Shown here in pieces: positions 52,039 through 61,327 of a stretch of DNA of 64,000 nucleotides. The position numbers and the translations under genes are program-made. The stretch is taken from the NCBI RefSeq assembly GCF_900104895.1, contig NZ_LT629742.1:2170001-2234000 (forward strand). Direction: 5' to 3'. The DNA is from Microterricola viridarii (lineage in GTDB: Bacteria > Actinomycetota > Actinomycetes > Actinomycetales > Microbacteriaceae). Position 1 is the first letter of the stretch, and each line of letters starts with the position of its first letter. The notes beneath the pieces were generated by a model. It was not told the origin of the DNA. It worked only from the letters and a program-made list of their open reading frames with translations, and did not search any database.

Positions 52039-53475
52039 ATGACGACGCCCCATGCCTACCTCTCCGCGACGGCGGTGCTCGCCCGCTTCCGGGACGGCAG
52101 TCTGACGCCCACCGCCTACGCCGCCGAGCTGATCGCGCACATCAACGCCACAGAGGGCACGATCAACGCGACGACGGGGGAGCGCCTCGGCATCGACGAG
52201 GCCCTCGCCGAGGCCGAGCGCCGCTACGCTGACGGCACCGCACGCCCGCTCGAGGGCCTGCCCGTCGTGCTCAAGGAGGAGCAGCCCATCCAGGGCCTGC
52301 CGGAGACCAACGGCAGCCCGCTGTTCAAGGACAACATCGCCGAGGTCACGCACCCGATCATCACGCGCATCGTCGAGGCCGGCGGCATCCCGCTCATCCG
52401 CGCGACGACGCCCGAGTTCTGCATCGCCGGATACACCCGCGGCAAGCTCTGGGGCATCACCCGCAACCCGTGGAACCCGGAGTTCGCCGTCGGCGGCTCC
52501 TCAGGCGGAACGGGCGCCTCGCTCGCGGCGGGCTACGCCCCCCTCGGCACGGGCTCCGACATCGGCGGGTCGACCCGCATCCCGGCATCCTTCAACGGCG
52601 TCGTCGGCTACAAGCCGCCCTACGGCCGCAACCCCGCGCTCGCCCCGTCGAACCTGGACAGGTACTGCACCGACGGCCCCATGGCCCGCACCGTCGCCGA
52701 CGTCGCCCTGCTGCAGAACGTCATCTCCGGCCAGCACCCGGACGACCCGGTGAGCCTGCCGTCTGCCCCCACGATCGTGCCCAACGCCGACCTCACCGGC
52801 AAGCGCATCGCCCTCGCGCTCACCCTCGGCGACTACGGGGTCCAAGACGACGTGCGGGATGCCGTCGCGGCCAGCCGCGCCTGGCTGGAGGCCGCCGGAG
52901 CGACCGTGACCCAGATCACCGTGCCGATCGACCACGAGTTCGTCATGCAGACGGCGTGGACCCACTTCGGCACCATCTTCGTGCCCTGGATCGCCGAGAT
53001 CACCGAGATGGGCGTCATGGACCAGCTCGAGCCGTACACCCGGCAGGCGATGGAGCTCGCCACCAAGTACATCAACCAGTACGGAGTGCTTGGCGGCATC
53101 GAGCGCGAGGTGCAGGTGCACGAGACGATTGCCACGGTGTTCGCCGAGTACGACGCGCTCGTCTGCCCCGTCGCCGGGATTCCCGCGTTCCGCGCCGACG
53201 ACTACTACCTCGACGGCATCACGGTCAACGGCGTCGAGAACGAGTGCCACATCACGGCGGCCATGACCACCCCGTTCAACATCGCGAACCGCAACCCGGT
53301 GCTCGCGGTGCCGGTCGGCCGCTCTGCGGATGACGTGCCGATCGGCGTGCAGGTGGTCGGCGCCCCCTACGCTGAGCAGATCGTGTTCGACGTCGGCGCG
53401 GCCATCGAGGCCGGCCGCGGCGACTGGTACCAGGAGGACGCGCACCGCCCGGCATACGGGCTGCGCACGGCGTAG
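52039..53475 (+). CDS. Amidase signature family hydrolase
   Basis: A 478-residue amidase. The catalytic Lys is in LPVVLKEEQ (about 75-83), the cis-Ser in the SSGGTGAS block and the nucleophile Ser in DIGGSTRIPAS. Substrate unknown: amide, carbamate or related. AGGAG lies 6 nt before the ATG, unlike most genes here. In Actinobacteria such genes are often induced catabolic or detoxifying enzymes, consistent with the TetR regulator in the same operon. Confidence 0.92.
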   Translation: MTTPHAYLSATAVLARFRDGSLTPTAYAAELIAHINATEGTINATTGERLGIDEALAEAERRYADGTARPLEGLPVVLKEEQPIQGLPETNGSPLFKDNIAEVTHPIITRIVEAGGIPLIRATTPEFCIAGYTRGKLWGITRNPWNPEFAVGGSSGGTGASLAAGYAPLGTGSDIGGSTRIPASFNGVVGYKPPYGRNPALAPSNLDRYCTDGPMARTVADVALLQNVISGQHPDDPVSLPSAPTIVPNADLTGKRIALALTLGDYGVQDDVRDAVAASRAWLEAAGATVTQITVPIDHEFVMQTAWTHFGTIFVPWIAEITEMGVMDQLEPYTRQAMELATKYINQYGVLGGIEREVQVHETIATVFAEYDALVCPVAGIPAFRADDYYLDGITVNGVENECHITAAMTTPFNIANRNPVLAVPVGRSADDVPIGVQVVGAPYAEQIVFDVGAAIEAGRGDWYQEDAHRPAYGLRTA

Positions 53476-53515
53476 CCGGCCGCCGCAGCGGGCACGAGGA
53501 GCGAGGAGCATCGAC

Positions 53516-54166
53516 ATGGCAGCACAGAACACCACGCGGGCCAAGCTGTCCCAGGACAGCATCGTCGACGCGCTCCTCGCCCTCGCCCGGGAGGCCCCAC
53601 GCGCCGAGGTGACATTCCGCATGCTCGGCGCGGAGCTCGGCGTCGCCGCGACGGCGATCTACCGCCACTTCCGCGACAAGGACGAGCTGTACCGCGCCGC
53701 CGTCGACCGGCTCTACGCCGAGGCGCTCTCCCGCGTCGACCGCGCGGAGCCGTCCTGGCGGCTGCGCCTTGCGCAGTACTCCGACGCGCTGGCCGCGACC
53801 TACCTGGAGGCGCCCGCGATCGGCCAACTCGCGCCACTGGTGGACGGCCGCGGCAGCGGCGAGCTCGCCTCGCTCGACTTCATCTTCGAGGCGCTGGAGC
53901 AGGCGGGCCTGTCCGGCCAGCGGCTCATCGACGCCTACGGGGCCTACGCCGGGCACACGCTTGCCTTCGCCGCAGGCATGGCCCTGGAGCTGAGCCGGGA
54001 GAGCACCCCCGGCTCGTCGGTGCCGTGGATCAGGATGCTGGACGCGGGATCGCTCGCCCAGTTCCCGCGACTCGTCCGGCTGCGGGGCGACCTGCTCGAG
54101 ATGGACACCCTGGGCGTCTACCGCGCCGGGGTGCAGGCGATCCTCGATTCGATCGAGGCTGGCTAG
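53516..54166 (+). CDS. TetR/AcrR-family transcriptional regulator
   Basis: A 216-residue regulator: N-terminal helix-turn-helix (ELGVAATAIYRHFRDKDEL, about 36-54) and a helical ligand domain. GAGGAG precedes ATG. It is 40 nt after the amidase stop and probably represses its own operon. It overlaps the convergent PAC2 gene by CTAG. Confidence 0.93.
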   Translation: MAAQNTTRAKLSQDSIVDALLALAREAPRAEVTFRMLGAELGVAATAIYRHFRDKDELYRAAVDRLYAEALSRVDRAEPSWRLRLAQYSDALAATYLEAPAIGQLAPLVDGRGSGELASLDFIFEALEQAGLSGQRLIDAYGAYAGHTLAFAAGMALELSRESTPGSSVPWIRMLDAGSLAQFPRLVRLRGDLLEMDTLGVYRAGVQAILDSIEAG

Positions 54167-55092
54167 CGGGGCCCGCCGGCCTTGCCGTCTTTGCCGTCCT
54201 TGCCGTCCGGGTTGGTCTTGCGCAGGTAGCGCTCGAACTCCTGGGCGATTGCCTCGCCGCTGGCCTCGGGGGAGTCCACCGTGTCGCGCGCCTGCTCCAG
54301 CTGGGCGATGTAGGACGCCATGTCCTCGTCCTCGCTGGCGAGCTCGTCGATGTTGGCCTCCCAGACAGCAGCCTCGTTGACGAGGTCGCCGCGGGGGATC
54401 GTGACGTCGGTCAGCTCCTCCAGCTTGTCGATCAGCGCCAGCATCGCCTTCGGCGACGGCGAGTGGTGCACGTAGTGCGGCACCGACGCCCAGATGGAGA
54501 GCGTCGGGATGCCGACCCGCTCGGCGGCGTCGGCGATGACGCTGAGGATGCCGATCGGCCCCTCGTAGTTGCTGCGCTCGATGTCGAGCTCCGCGCGCAC
54601 CTGCGCGTTGTCGCTCGAGGTGAAGATCGAGATGGGCCGCGTGTGCGGAACGTCGGCGAGCATGGCGCCGAGGAACACGATCCCCCCGATATCGGCGGCG
54701 AGCGCCGCGTCGATGACCTCGCTCGTGAAGCCCTTCCACGTGCGGGACGGCTCGGTCCCGAGCAACAGGTAGATGTTGGAGTCGTTGGCGCCGCTCACCT
54801 GCATCTCGGCATCCGCGGCCAGCGAGGCGCTCGGCTCGCCGGGGGCGCTCGGGCCGTACATGACGGTGCTCGGCCAGGTCAGGGTGCGCTTGCCGTCGTC
54901 GTCGATGCCGATCGTCGGCCGGTTGAACTGGTAGTCGAAGTAGACCTCGGGGTCGACGGAGAAGATCTCGGTGAGCTCGAGTTCTTCCTGCAGTGAGCGC
55001 ACGGCGCCGGATGCCGCCTCGCCGGCGTCGTTCCACCCCTCGAACGCCACCACCAGGATGCGTCCACTCAGCATTCTGCTGCTCGTCGTCAC
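54163..55092 (-). CDS. PAC2 (proteasome assembly chaperone) family protein
   Basis: A 309-residue PAC2-domain protein: GRILVVAFEGWNDAGEAA near the N-terminus and YGPIGILSVIAD-type region (EGPIGILSVIADAAER) in the middle. In bacteria these proteins are of unknown function but sit near proteasome or translation genes. The C-terminus has repeated DGKDGK. GTG at 55092 has GGAG 8 nt upstream; ATG 55074 is also possible. Confidence 0.87.
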   Translation of the reverse strand: MTTSSRMLSGRILVVAFEGWNDAGEAASGAVRSLQEELELTEIFSVDPEVYFDYQFNRPTIGIDDDGKRTLTWPSTVMYGPSAPGEPSASLAADAEMQVSGANDSNIYLLLGTEPSRTWKGFTSEVIDAALAADIGGIVFLGAMLADVPHTRPISIFTSSDNAQVRAELDIERSNYEGPIGILSVIADAAERVGIPTLSIWASVPHYVHHSPSPKAMLALIDKLEELTDVTIPRGDLVNEAAVWEANIDELASEDEDMASYIAQLEQARDTVDSPEASGEAIAQEFERYLRKTNPDGKDGKDGKAGGPR

Positions 55093-55180
55093 CGAAACGT
55101 CTCCGCTCTTTCTGCGACGGGCCCGTGCAGCCCGTCGTGCTAAGGATATGCCCGGCTCCGCACCTCTAGACTTGATCCCT

Positions 55181-55870
55181 GTGACTACTGACTCTCCTGC
55201 CGCTGTTCTCTGGGACATGGATGGCACCATCGTCGACACCGAGCCGTACTGGATGCAGGCGGAGGAAGAGCTCGTCGGAAGCTTCGGCGGCAGCTGGACG
55301 CACGAGGACGGTCTCCAGATGGTCGGCAACGGCCTGGCCGTGTCCGCCGCCATCCTGCAGGATGCCGGTGTGGCGCTCAGCACAGACGAGATCATCCAGC
55401 GCCTCACCGGCCGCGTGCAGGAGCTCCTCGAGACCGACGGCGTGCCGTGGCGCCCCGGCGCCCGCGAACTGCTCGCCGAGCTCAGCGAGCGGGGCGTGCC
55501 GACCGCCCTTGTCACGATGTCGATGTCGTCGATGGCCGAGCAGATCGTCGATCTGATCGGCTTCCCCGTGTTCCGGCTGATCGTGGCCGGCGATCACGTC
55601 GAGAACCCGAAGCCGCACCCGGAGGCGTACCTGCTGGCGGCCAGCAAGCTGGGCGTGCCCATCGAGCACTGCGTCGCCTTCGAGGACTCCGTCCCCGGGG
55701 TCGCCGCCGCGGCGGCATCCGGCGCCGTCACCATCGCCGTCCCGCACATCGTCGAGCTGCCGGAGCACCCCGGCTACACCCTGTGGCCGAGCCTGGCCGG
55801 CCGCACACTTTCCGACATCGCCACCGTGTTTGTCGAGACCTCACAGAACCAAGAAGTGGTGACCCCATGA
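55181..55870 (+). CDS. HAD-family hydrolase (beta-phosphoglucomutase-like)
   Basis: A 229-residue HAD hydrolase: motif I WDMDGTIVDTEP (11-22), Thr/Ser in VTMSMSS (motif II), Lys in NPKPHPEAY and acidic motif FEDSVPGVAAA. Cap domain type C1. Likely a small-molecule phosphatase. GTG is 8 nt after TAGACT. The stop overlaps the trmI start (ATGA). Confidence 0.9.
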   Translation: MTTDSPAAVLWDMDGTIVDTEPYWMQAEEELVGSFGGSWTHEDGLQMVGNGLAVSAAILQDAGVALSTDEIIQRLTGRVQELLETDGVPWRPGARELLAELSERGVPTALVTMSMSSMAEQIVDLIGFPVFRLIVAGDHVENPKPHPEAYLLAASKLGVPIEHCVAFEDSVPGVAAAAASGAVTIAVPHIVELPEHPGYTLWPSLAGRTLSDIATVFVETSQNQEVVTP

Positions 55871-56931
55871 CTGACCAGTCCGCAGACTCCCGCCCGCAGC
55901 ACGGCCGCCCGCAGAACAGCGGGCCGTTCCGCGCCGGCGACCGGGTGCAGCTCACCGGCCCCAAGGGCAAGCTGAACACCTTCATGCTCGAGCCGGGCAA
56001 GGTCTTCCACAGCCACCGCGGCCTCCTCGCCCACGACGACATCATCGGCCAGCCCGACGGCTCCGTCATCGCCAACAACGTCGGCATCGAGCACCTGGTG
56101 CTGCGCCCGCTGCTCAACGACTTCGTCATGGCGATGCCCCGCGGCGCCGCCATCATCTACCCCAAGGACGCCCAGGCGATCATCGGCCTGGCCGACATCT
56201 TCCCCGGCGCGACCGTCGTCGAGGCCGGCGTCGGCTCCGGGGCGCTCTCGCTCTGGCTGCTGCGCGCCATCGGCCCGGCCGGCACGCTCAAGTCCTTCGA
56301 GCGCCGCGAGGACTTCGCCGACGTCGCCCGCGGCAACGCGGCCACCTTCTTCGGCTACGACCCGGAGAACTGGTCGATCACCCTCGGCGACCTCTCGGAT
56401 GCCCTGCCAGAGGTCACGGAGCCGGGCAGCGTCGACCGCGTCGTGCTCGACATGCTCGCCCCCTGGGAGTGCCTGCCGGCCGTCTCGACCGCGCTCAAGC
56501 CCGGCGGCGTGCTGCTCTGCTACGTCGCCACCGTCACCCAGCTCTCCCGCGTGGCCGAGGCGATCCGCGCCACCGGCGACTACACCAACCCGGACTCCAG
56601 CGAGACGATGGTGCGCGGCTGGCACGTCGAGGGGCTGGCCGTGCGCCCGGACCACCGCATGATCGGCCACACCGGATTCCTGCTCACCGCCCGCCGCCTC
56701 GCACCCGGAGCCGAGCTGCCAGAGCTCAAGCGCCGCCCGTCCAAGAGCGACTTCAGCGATGAGGACGTCGAGCTGTGGACGCCGGGCAGCCTCGGCGAGC
56801 GCAGCGTCAGCGCCAAGAGCCTGCGCAAGCGCGTCCGCGCCGCAACGGCCGGCGCCGAGCTCGCCAAGGCCCGCACCGACGACGACGCCGAGCCCGCCAC
56901 AGACACTGAGCCCGCACCAGACACTGAGTAA
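55867..56931 (+). CDS. trmI: tRNA (adenine-N1)-methyltransferase
   Basis: A 354-residue SAM-dependent enzyme that makes m1A58 in the tRNA T-loop. FRAGDRVQLTGPKGK at the start, motif I VVEAGVGSGALSLWLLRA (about 119) and DMLAPWECLPAV (about 198) with a Rossmann fold. The C-terminal tail from about 285 is charged. In M. tuberculosis (Rv2118c) it lies next to the proteasome genes. Coupled to the HAD gene. Confidence 0.93.
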   Translation: MTDQSADSRPQHGRPQNSGPFRAGDRVQLTGPKGKLNTFMLEPGKVFHSHRGLLAHDDIIGQPDGSVIANNVGIEHLVLRPLLNDFVMAMPRGAAIIYPKDAQAIIGLADIFPGATVVEAGVGSGALSLWLLRAIGPAGTLKSFERREDFADVARGNAATFFGYDPENWSITLGDLSDALPEVTEPGSVDRVVLDMLAPWECLPAVSTALKPGGVLLCYVATVTQLSRVAEAIRATGDYTNPDSSETMVRGWHVEGLAVRPDHRMIGHTGFLLTARRLAPGAELPELKRRPSKSDFSDEDVELWTPGSLGERSVSAKSLRKRVRAATAGAELAKARTDDDAEPATDTEPAPDTE

Positions 56932-56934
56932 ACT
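56929..56934 (+). promoter_or_regulatory. -10 box TAAACT overlapping trmI stop
   Basis: The TAA stop of trmI is part of TAAACT, the best -10 box upstream of the FKBP gene (leader about 58 nt). The FKBP gene may also be read from the trmI transcript. Confidence 0.4.
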
Positions 56935-56998
56935 GGCCGGGGCCACCAGGCCCACGGCATCCGAATACCTGACTTCCCCTGCATCGAAACGAGGACTC

Positions 56999-57964
56999 GT
57001 GCGCAAGCTTCCCGCACTGCTCATCACCGCCGGACTGCTCACCGTGGGCCTGACCGCCTGCGCCCCGAGCGCCGGCCCCGGCTGCGAGAGCCCCGTGCCG
57101 TCCGGCTCGTCCTCGTCGATCGTCGAGGTCACCGGCGACGCCGGCACCGCGCCGCGCGTCGAGTTCCCGACGCCGCTGAAGGCGGAGCACACCGAGCGCA
57201 CCGTCGTGCGGGAGGGCGAGGGCCCCGGCACCGTCGAGGGCCAGCAGGTCGTGCTCGACTGGAGCGTCTACAACGGCACCAGCGGCGAGCTCATCGAGAA
57301 GTCGGCATACGACGGCTCCTCCGATCTGTCGTTCTCGCTGACGGAGGGCCAGCTCATGGCCGGCATGCAGCAGGGCCTGCTCTGCGCGACGGAGGGCTCG
57401 CAGATCACCTTGGTGATCCCGCCGGCCGATGCCTTCGGCGAGGCGGGCAGCCCGCAGCTCGGCGTCGCACCCGAGGACTCGCTCGTGTTCGTCATCGATG
57501 TCAACCGCGCCTTCCTGCCCAAGGCGAACGGCACCCCGCAGGCCGCCGTCGACGGCCTGCCGTCCGTCGTCCTGGACGCCGACGGCGTTCCCGGCGTGAC
57601 CATCCCGTCCGCCGACGCGCCGACCGGCCTCGAGGTTGCCGTGCTGAAGCAGGGCGACGGCGCCACCGTGCAGGAGGGCGACCAGATCGTCGTCCACTAC
57701 ACCGGAGTGCTCTGGGACACGAAAACCGTCTTCGACTCCAGCTGGACCCGCGGCGCCCCGGCCCGCTTCGCCGCGGCCCCCGGCTCGGCGACCGTGCAGA
57801 ACGGCGTCATCCCCGGCTTCGCCGAGGCGCTCGTCGGCCAGCAGGTCGGCTCGCAGATCATCGCCGTCATCCCGCCAGAGCTCGCCTACGGCGAGCAGGG
57901 CAACGGCAGTGTTCCGCCGAACGCGACGCTCGTCTTCGTCGTCGACATCCTCGGCATCGTCTAG
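56999..57964 (+). CDS. Exported FKBP-type peptidyl-prolyl isomerase lipoprotein with two FKBP domains
   Basis: A 321-residue lipoprotein: signal peptide with lipobox LTAC (Cys21 or so), then two FKBP domains (about 60-155 and 210-320). The second has VHYTGVLWD, VIPGFAEALVGQQVGS and PELAYG; the first is degenerate. It should assist folding of exported proteins. It occupies the position where many Actinobacteria carry mpa, dop, pup, prcBA and pafA. GTG preceded by GAGGA. Confidence 0.9.
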   Translation: MRKLPALLITAGLLTVGLTACAPSAGPGCESPVPSGSSSSIVEVTGDAGTAPRVEFPTPLKAEHTERTVVREGEGPGTVEGQQVVLDWSVYNGTSGELIEKSAYDGSSDLSFSLTEGQLMAGMQQGLLCATEGSQITLVIPPADAFGEAGSPQLGVAPEDSLVFVIDVNRAFLPKANGTPQAAVDGLPSVVLDADGVPGVTIPSADAPTGLEVAVLKQGDGATVQEGDQIVVHYTGVLWDTKTVFDSSWTRGAPARFAAAPGSATVQNGVIPGFAEALVGQQVGSQIIAVIPPELAYGEQGNGSVPPNATLVFVVDILGIV

Positions 57965-57968
57965 TCGC

Positions 57969-58979
57969 ATGGAAGCAGGGGGCGTGGTAGCGGTCTCGGT
58001 CGAGGAGCGGCTGTTCAGCCTGGTCCTCGCCCTCCTGGCGAGCGAGCAGGGTCTCGGCAAGTCCGAGATCCTCTCCACCGTTCAGGGCTACCGCCAGCGC
58101 TACGTGCTGGGCGGCGACAACGCCAGCCTCGACCGGCAGTTCGAGCGCGACAAGGACGACATCCGCGAGCTCGGCATCCCGCTGGAGACCATCGACGCCC
58201 CCGACCGGCCGGGCGACAGCCAGAGCGCCCGCTACCGCATCCCGCGGGCGCTCTACGAGCTGCCGGCCGACGTGACGTTCTCGCCAGCCGAGAACGCCCT
58301 GCTCGGCCTGGCCGCCGCGGTGTGGCGCGACGGGTCGCTCTCCGAGGACTCCCGGCGGGCCATCACCAAGCTGCGCTCGCTGGGCATCGAGACGGATGAC
58401 GCCGTCATCGGCTACGCGCCGCGCCTGCGCGTGCGCGAGGCCGCCTTCGGCCCGCTCAAGCTCGCATTGGACCGCCGGCAGCGGGTGAGCTTCCTCTACC
58501 TGAAGCCCGGCCAGAAGAAGCCGCTGCTGCGCACCGTCGACCCCCACGCCCTCGTCGTGCACGAGAGCCGGTGGCACCTGAGCGGCTTCGACAAGCGGGC
58601 GCGCGCCCCGCGCACCTTCCTGCTCTCCCGCATCGTCGGGCCGGTGAAACCGCTGCCCGGCGAGACGTTCGACGCCCCGGCCGCCGGTGCCGCCGAGCGC
58701 TCCCTCGCCGACTTGCAGCGTGTCTGGCAGGGCAACGTCGCCGTGCTCGGCATCGTCGCCGGCAGCGACGCGGAGCTGCGCCTGCTGAAGCGCTCCGGCG
58801 TCAGCCCCACCGATTCCGGCAGCTACGAGCTGCACTTCACCGACCTCGACATCCTCGCCGACGAGCTGGCCGGCTTCGGCCCGGAGGTGCTCGTGCACGC
58901 ACCGGCGGAGCTCCGCGCGGCCGTGCGCTCCCGCCTGCTCCAGGTGAGCGCGACGCACCAGGATGGAGGCAACGCATGA
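57969..58979 (+). CDS. pafB: PafB-like WYL/HTH regulator
   Basis: A 336-residue protein: winged helix-turn-helix at the N-terminus (ERLFSLVLALLASEQGLGKSEI region) and a WYL domain (about 165-250; ESRWHLSGFDKR). PafB and PafC form a transcriptional activator of the DNA-damage response in mycobacteria. Here it is 5 nt after the FKBP gene. ATG 57969 chosen. Confidence 0.93.
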   Translation: MEAGGVVAVSVEERLFSLVLALLASEQGLGKSEILSTVQGYRQRYVLGGDNASLDRQFERDKDDIRELGIPLETIDAPDRPGDSQSARYRIPRALYELPADVTFSPAENALLGLAAAVWRDGSLSEDSRRAITKLRSLGIETDDAVIGYAPRLRVREAAFGPLKLALDRRQRVSFLYLKPGQKKPLLRTVDPHALVVHESRWHLSGFDKRARAPRTFLLSRIVGPVKPLPGETFDAPAAGAAERSLADLQRVWQGNVAVLGIVAGSDAELRLLKRSGVSPTDSGSYELHFTDLDILADELAGFGPEVLVHAPAELRAAVRSRLLQVSATHQDGGNA

Positions 58980-59983
58980 GCGCCCAGCCGTTCCGCGCCC
59001 AGGACAAGCTCGCCCTGCTGCTTGCCCTGGTGCCCTACCTGCTCGATCAGCGCCGGGTGAGCGTCGCGGATGCCGCAGCGCACTTCGCCGTCGCCCCCGA
59101 GCTGATCCGCGACGCGGTCTCCCTGATCGCCGTCTCCGGCGTGCCGGGGGAGACCAAGCAGTACCAGCACGGTGACCTGTTCGACATCGACTGGGACGCC
59201 TACCTCGAGCGCGACACGATCGTGGTCACCCACCAGGTCGCCATCGACGACACCCCGCGCTTCTCGGCCCGCGAGGCGGCCGCCCTCATCGCCGGCCTGC
59301 AGTACCTGGCCGCCCTGCCGGAGCACGACAACCGGGAGGCCATCGCTACCCTGATGGCCAAGCTCACCCGCGGCGCGTCCGCCGCGCCCAGCCAGCTGGC
59401 CGTCGCGGAAACCGCCACGGCGGGGGAGGCCAGCGCCGAGGAGATCGCGACGCTCCGGGCCGCCATCAGCGCCGAGACGCAGGTCGAGTTCGACTACCTG
59501 AACGCCCGCGGCGAGCGGGAGTCCCGCGTCGTCGACCCGCTCCTGATCGAGTCGATCGACCAGGACTGGTACCTGCGCGGCTGGTGCCACCTGCGCCACG
59601 CCGTCCGCACCTTCCGGCTGGACCGGATCAGCGCCCTGCGCGGCACCGACCGCCCGATCTCGACGCACGGCGACGACGTCGACGTGCCCAGCCGCCTGTT
59701 CGATGTGTCGGCCGACGACCTCCGCGTGCAGCTCGAGCTGCCGGCCGACGCCCTCCCGCTGATCAGCGACTACGTGACCCCGGGCGCGCGCACCGTCCGC
59801 CACGGCGACAAGGTGCGGCTCACCATCCGGGTCACCCACTTCCACGGTCTCAAACGCCTCGTCAGCGGCCTGCCCGGGCTGGTCGAGGTGCTCGCACCGG
59901 CCGAGGCGCGCGCCCTCGTCGCCGAGTGGGCCGCCGCCGGCGCCGCCCAGTACGCCGCGGATGACGCAGGGGCTGGCGCCTGA
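58976..59983 (+). CDS. pafC: PafC-like WYL/HTH regulator
   Basis: A 335-residue paralogue of PafB: HTH (VSVADAAAHFAVAPELIRDAV) and WYL domain (DQDWYLRGWCHLRHAVRTFR). ATG overlaps the pafB stop (ATGA), so the two subunits are made in coupled fashion. Expected to bind DNA as a PafBC heterodimer, perhaps responding to single-stranded DNA. Confidence 0.93.
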   Translation: MSAQPFRAQDKLALLLALVPYLLDQRRVSVADAAAHFAVAPELIRDAVSLIAVSGVPGETKQYQHGDLFDIDWDAYLERDTIVVTHQVAIDDTPRFSAREAAALIAGLQYLAALPEHDNREAIATLMAKLTRGASAAPSQLAVAETATAGEASAEEIATLRAAISAETQVEFDYLNARGERESRVVDPLLIESIDQDWYLRGWCHLRHAVRTFRLDRISALRGTDRPISTHGDDVDVPSRLFDVSADDLRVQLELPADALPLISDYVTPGARTVRHGDKVRLTIRVTHFHGLKRLVSGLPGLVEVLAPAEARALVAEWAAAGAAQYAADDAGAGA

Positions 59984-59984
59984 C

Positions 59985-60326
59985 ATGCCGTGGTGGAGTT
60001 GGTGGTTGATCTGGGGCGGGCTCGTGCTGGCCCTGGTCGGCATGCTCGCCTACTTCGGCGTCACCCTGTTCCGCAAGACCGTCGCGGCCGCCCACGAGCT
60101 CGGCGAGCTCGGCGACGCGCTCAGCATCCTGGACGCCCAGCTGGACGAGCTGGCGCCTGACCGCACGCCCTCCGCCGTGTTCCGCGACCAGGCCGAGCTC
60201 GCCCTCCTCGTTGAGGGCAATCGCAACTCGCGGATCCTCCACAGGCAGCAACGCCGCGATGCCCGACTTGCGCGGGGTAAACTACTCGTACGCTCGACCG
60301 AGAATTGGACTCCACCTCATGCTTAA
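59985..60326 (+). CDS. Small membrane protein between pafC and tatA
   Basis: A 113-residue protein with one strong helix (WWSWWLIWGGLVLALVGMLA) near the N-terminus, a short loop and a long charged C-terminal half. No family is recognised. The ATG at 59985 follows the pafC stop by 2 nt; an ATG at 59961 is also possible. Its end overlaps tatA by 8 bp, so it could be co-translated in the operon. Confidence 0.65.
   Translation: MPWWSWWLIWGGLVLALVGMLAYFGVTLFRKTVAAAHELGELGDALSILDAQLDELAPDRTPSAVFRDQAELALLVEGNRNSRILHRQQRRDARLARGKLLVRSTENWTPPHA
60278..60283 (+). promoter_or_regulatory. -10 box TAAACT before tatA
   Basis: TAAACT in the 3' end of the small membrane gene lies 35 nt before the tatA start and could give tatA-tatC a promoter of their own. 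No clear -35 box. Confidence 0.4.
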
Positions 60327-60528
60327 TGGACTCACCGGATGGCACGCAATCGTCATCCTCGTTATTGTCTTGCTTCTCTTCGGCGCACCCAAGCTCCCCG
60401 CTCTGGCCCGCAGTCTCGGCCAGTCGATGAAGATCCTGAAGTCCGAGATCAAGCCGGATGCCGCCAAGGACGCCGCGGGCGAGGCCACCCCGGCCAGCAC
60501 CGACGGCGACGCGACGCCCAAGCCGTAA
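60319..60528 (+). CDS. tatA: Twin-arginine translocase subunit TatA
   Basis: A 69-residue TatA: N-terminal helix WHAIVILVIVLLLFG (8-22), hinge FGAPKLPALARSLGQ and charged C-terminus. It forms the pore of the Tat system with TatC, exporting folded proteins. Start is ATG 60319, in the overlap with the small membrane gene. tatC follows. Confidence 0.93.
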   Translation: MLNGLTGWHAIVILVIVLLLFGAPKLPALARSLGQSMKILKSEIKPDAAKDAAGEATPASTDGDATPKP

Positions 60529-60531
60529 CGA

Positions 60532-61323
60532 GTGACCGAACGCGACACGCGCCGCAGCCGCGAAGGCAAGATGCCGCTTGGCGCTCACCTTCTGGAGCTG
60601 CGCAAGCGGCTCTTCCTCGCGGCCATCGGCATCCTCCTCGGGGCGATCGTCGGCTGGGTGTTCTCTGAGTGGATCTGGGAGCAGCTGCGCGGACCGGTGA
60701 CGGCCCTCGCCGAGAGCCGCCGGGCGGAGATCAACTACCCGAACATCACCTCGGCGTTCGACCTGCGCCTGCAGGTGGCGATCTACTCCGGCCTGATTCT
60801 CTCGAGCCCGATCTGGCTCTACCAGGTCTTCGCGTTCCTGACCCCCGGCCTCACCAAGACGGAGAAGCGCTACACCTTCGGCTTCTTCTTCACCGCCGTC
60901 CCGCTGTTCTTCGCCGGGTGCGCGGCCGGCTGGTTCGTGCTGCCGAACATCGTCAACCTGATGGCGAGCTTCGCCCCCGTCGACACGGTCACCTACTTCG
61001 AGGCCAACGCCTACTTCAACTTCGTGCTCAAGCTGATGCTCGCGATCGGCATCGCCTTCGTGCTGCCGGTGTTCATGGTGCTGATGAACTTCGCCGGCGT
61101 GCTGAGCGCGGCATCCATCATCAAGTCCTGGCGCATCGCCATCCTCGTCATCTGCCTGTTCACGGCGGTCGCGACCCCCGCAGCCGACGTCGTCTCGATG
61201 TTCCTGCTGGCCATCCCGATGGTCGTGCTCTATTTCGCCGCCTACGGGGTCGCCGCCCTGCACGACTGGCGCGCCGCCAGACGGGCGCGTGCACTCGAGG
61301 CCCAGTACGCCGATCTAGGCTGA
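60532..61323 (+). CDS. tatC: Twin-arginine translocase subunit TatC
   Basis: A 263-residue six-helix membrane protein: GAHLLELRKRLFLAA (conserved N-terminal LxELRxR), FEANAYFNFVLK, and a C-terminal Arg-rich tail. It recognises Tat signal peptides. The GTG start is 3 nt after tatA. helY follows at 61328. Confidence 0.95.
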   Translation: MTERDTRRSREGKMPLGAHLLELRKRLFLAAIGILLGAIVGWVFSEWIWEQLRGPVTALAESRRAEINYPNITSAFDLRLQVAIYSGLILSSPIWLYQVFAFLTPGLTKTEKRYTFGFFFTAVPLFFAGCAAGWFVLPNIVNLMASFAPVDTVTYFEANAYFNFVLKLMLAIGIAFVLPVFMVLMNFAGVLSAASIIKSWRIAILVICLFTAVATPAADVVSMFLLAIPMVVLYFAAYGVAALHDWRAARRARALEAQYADLG

Positions 61324-61327
61324 GCCT

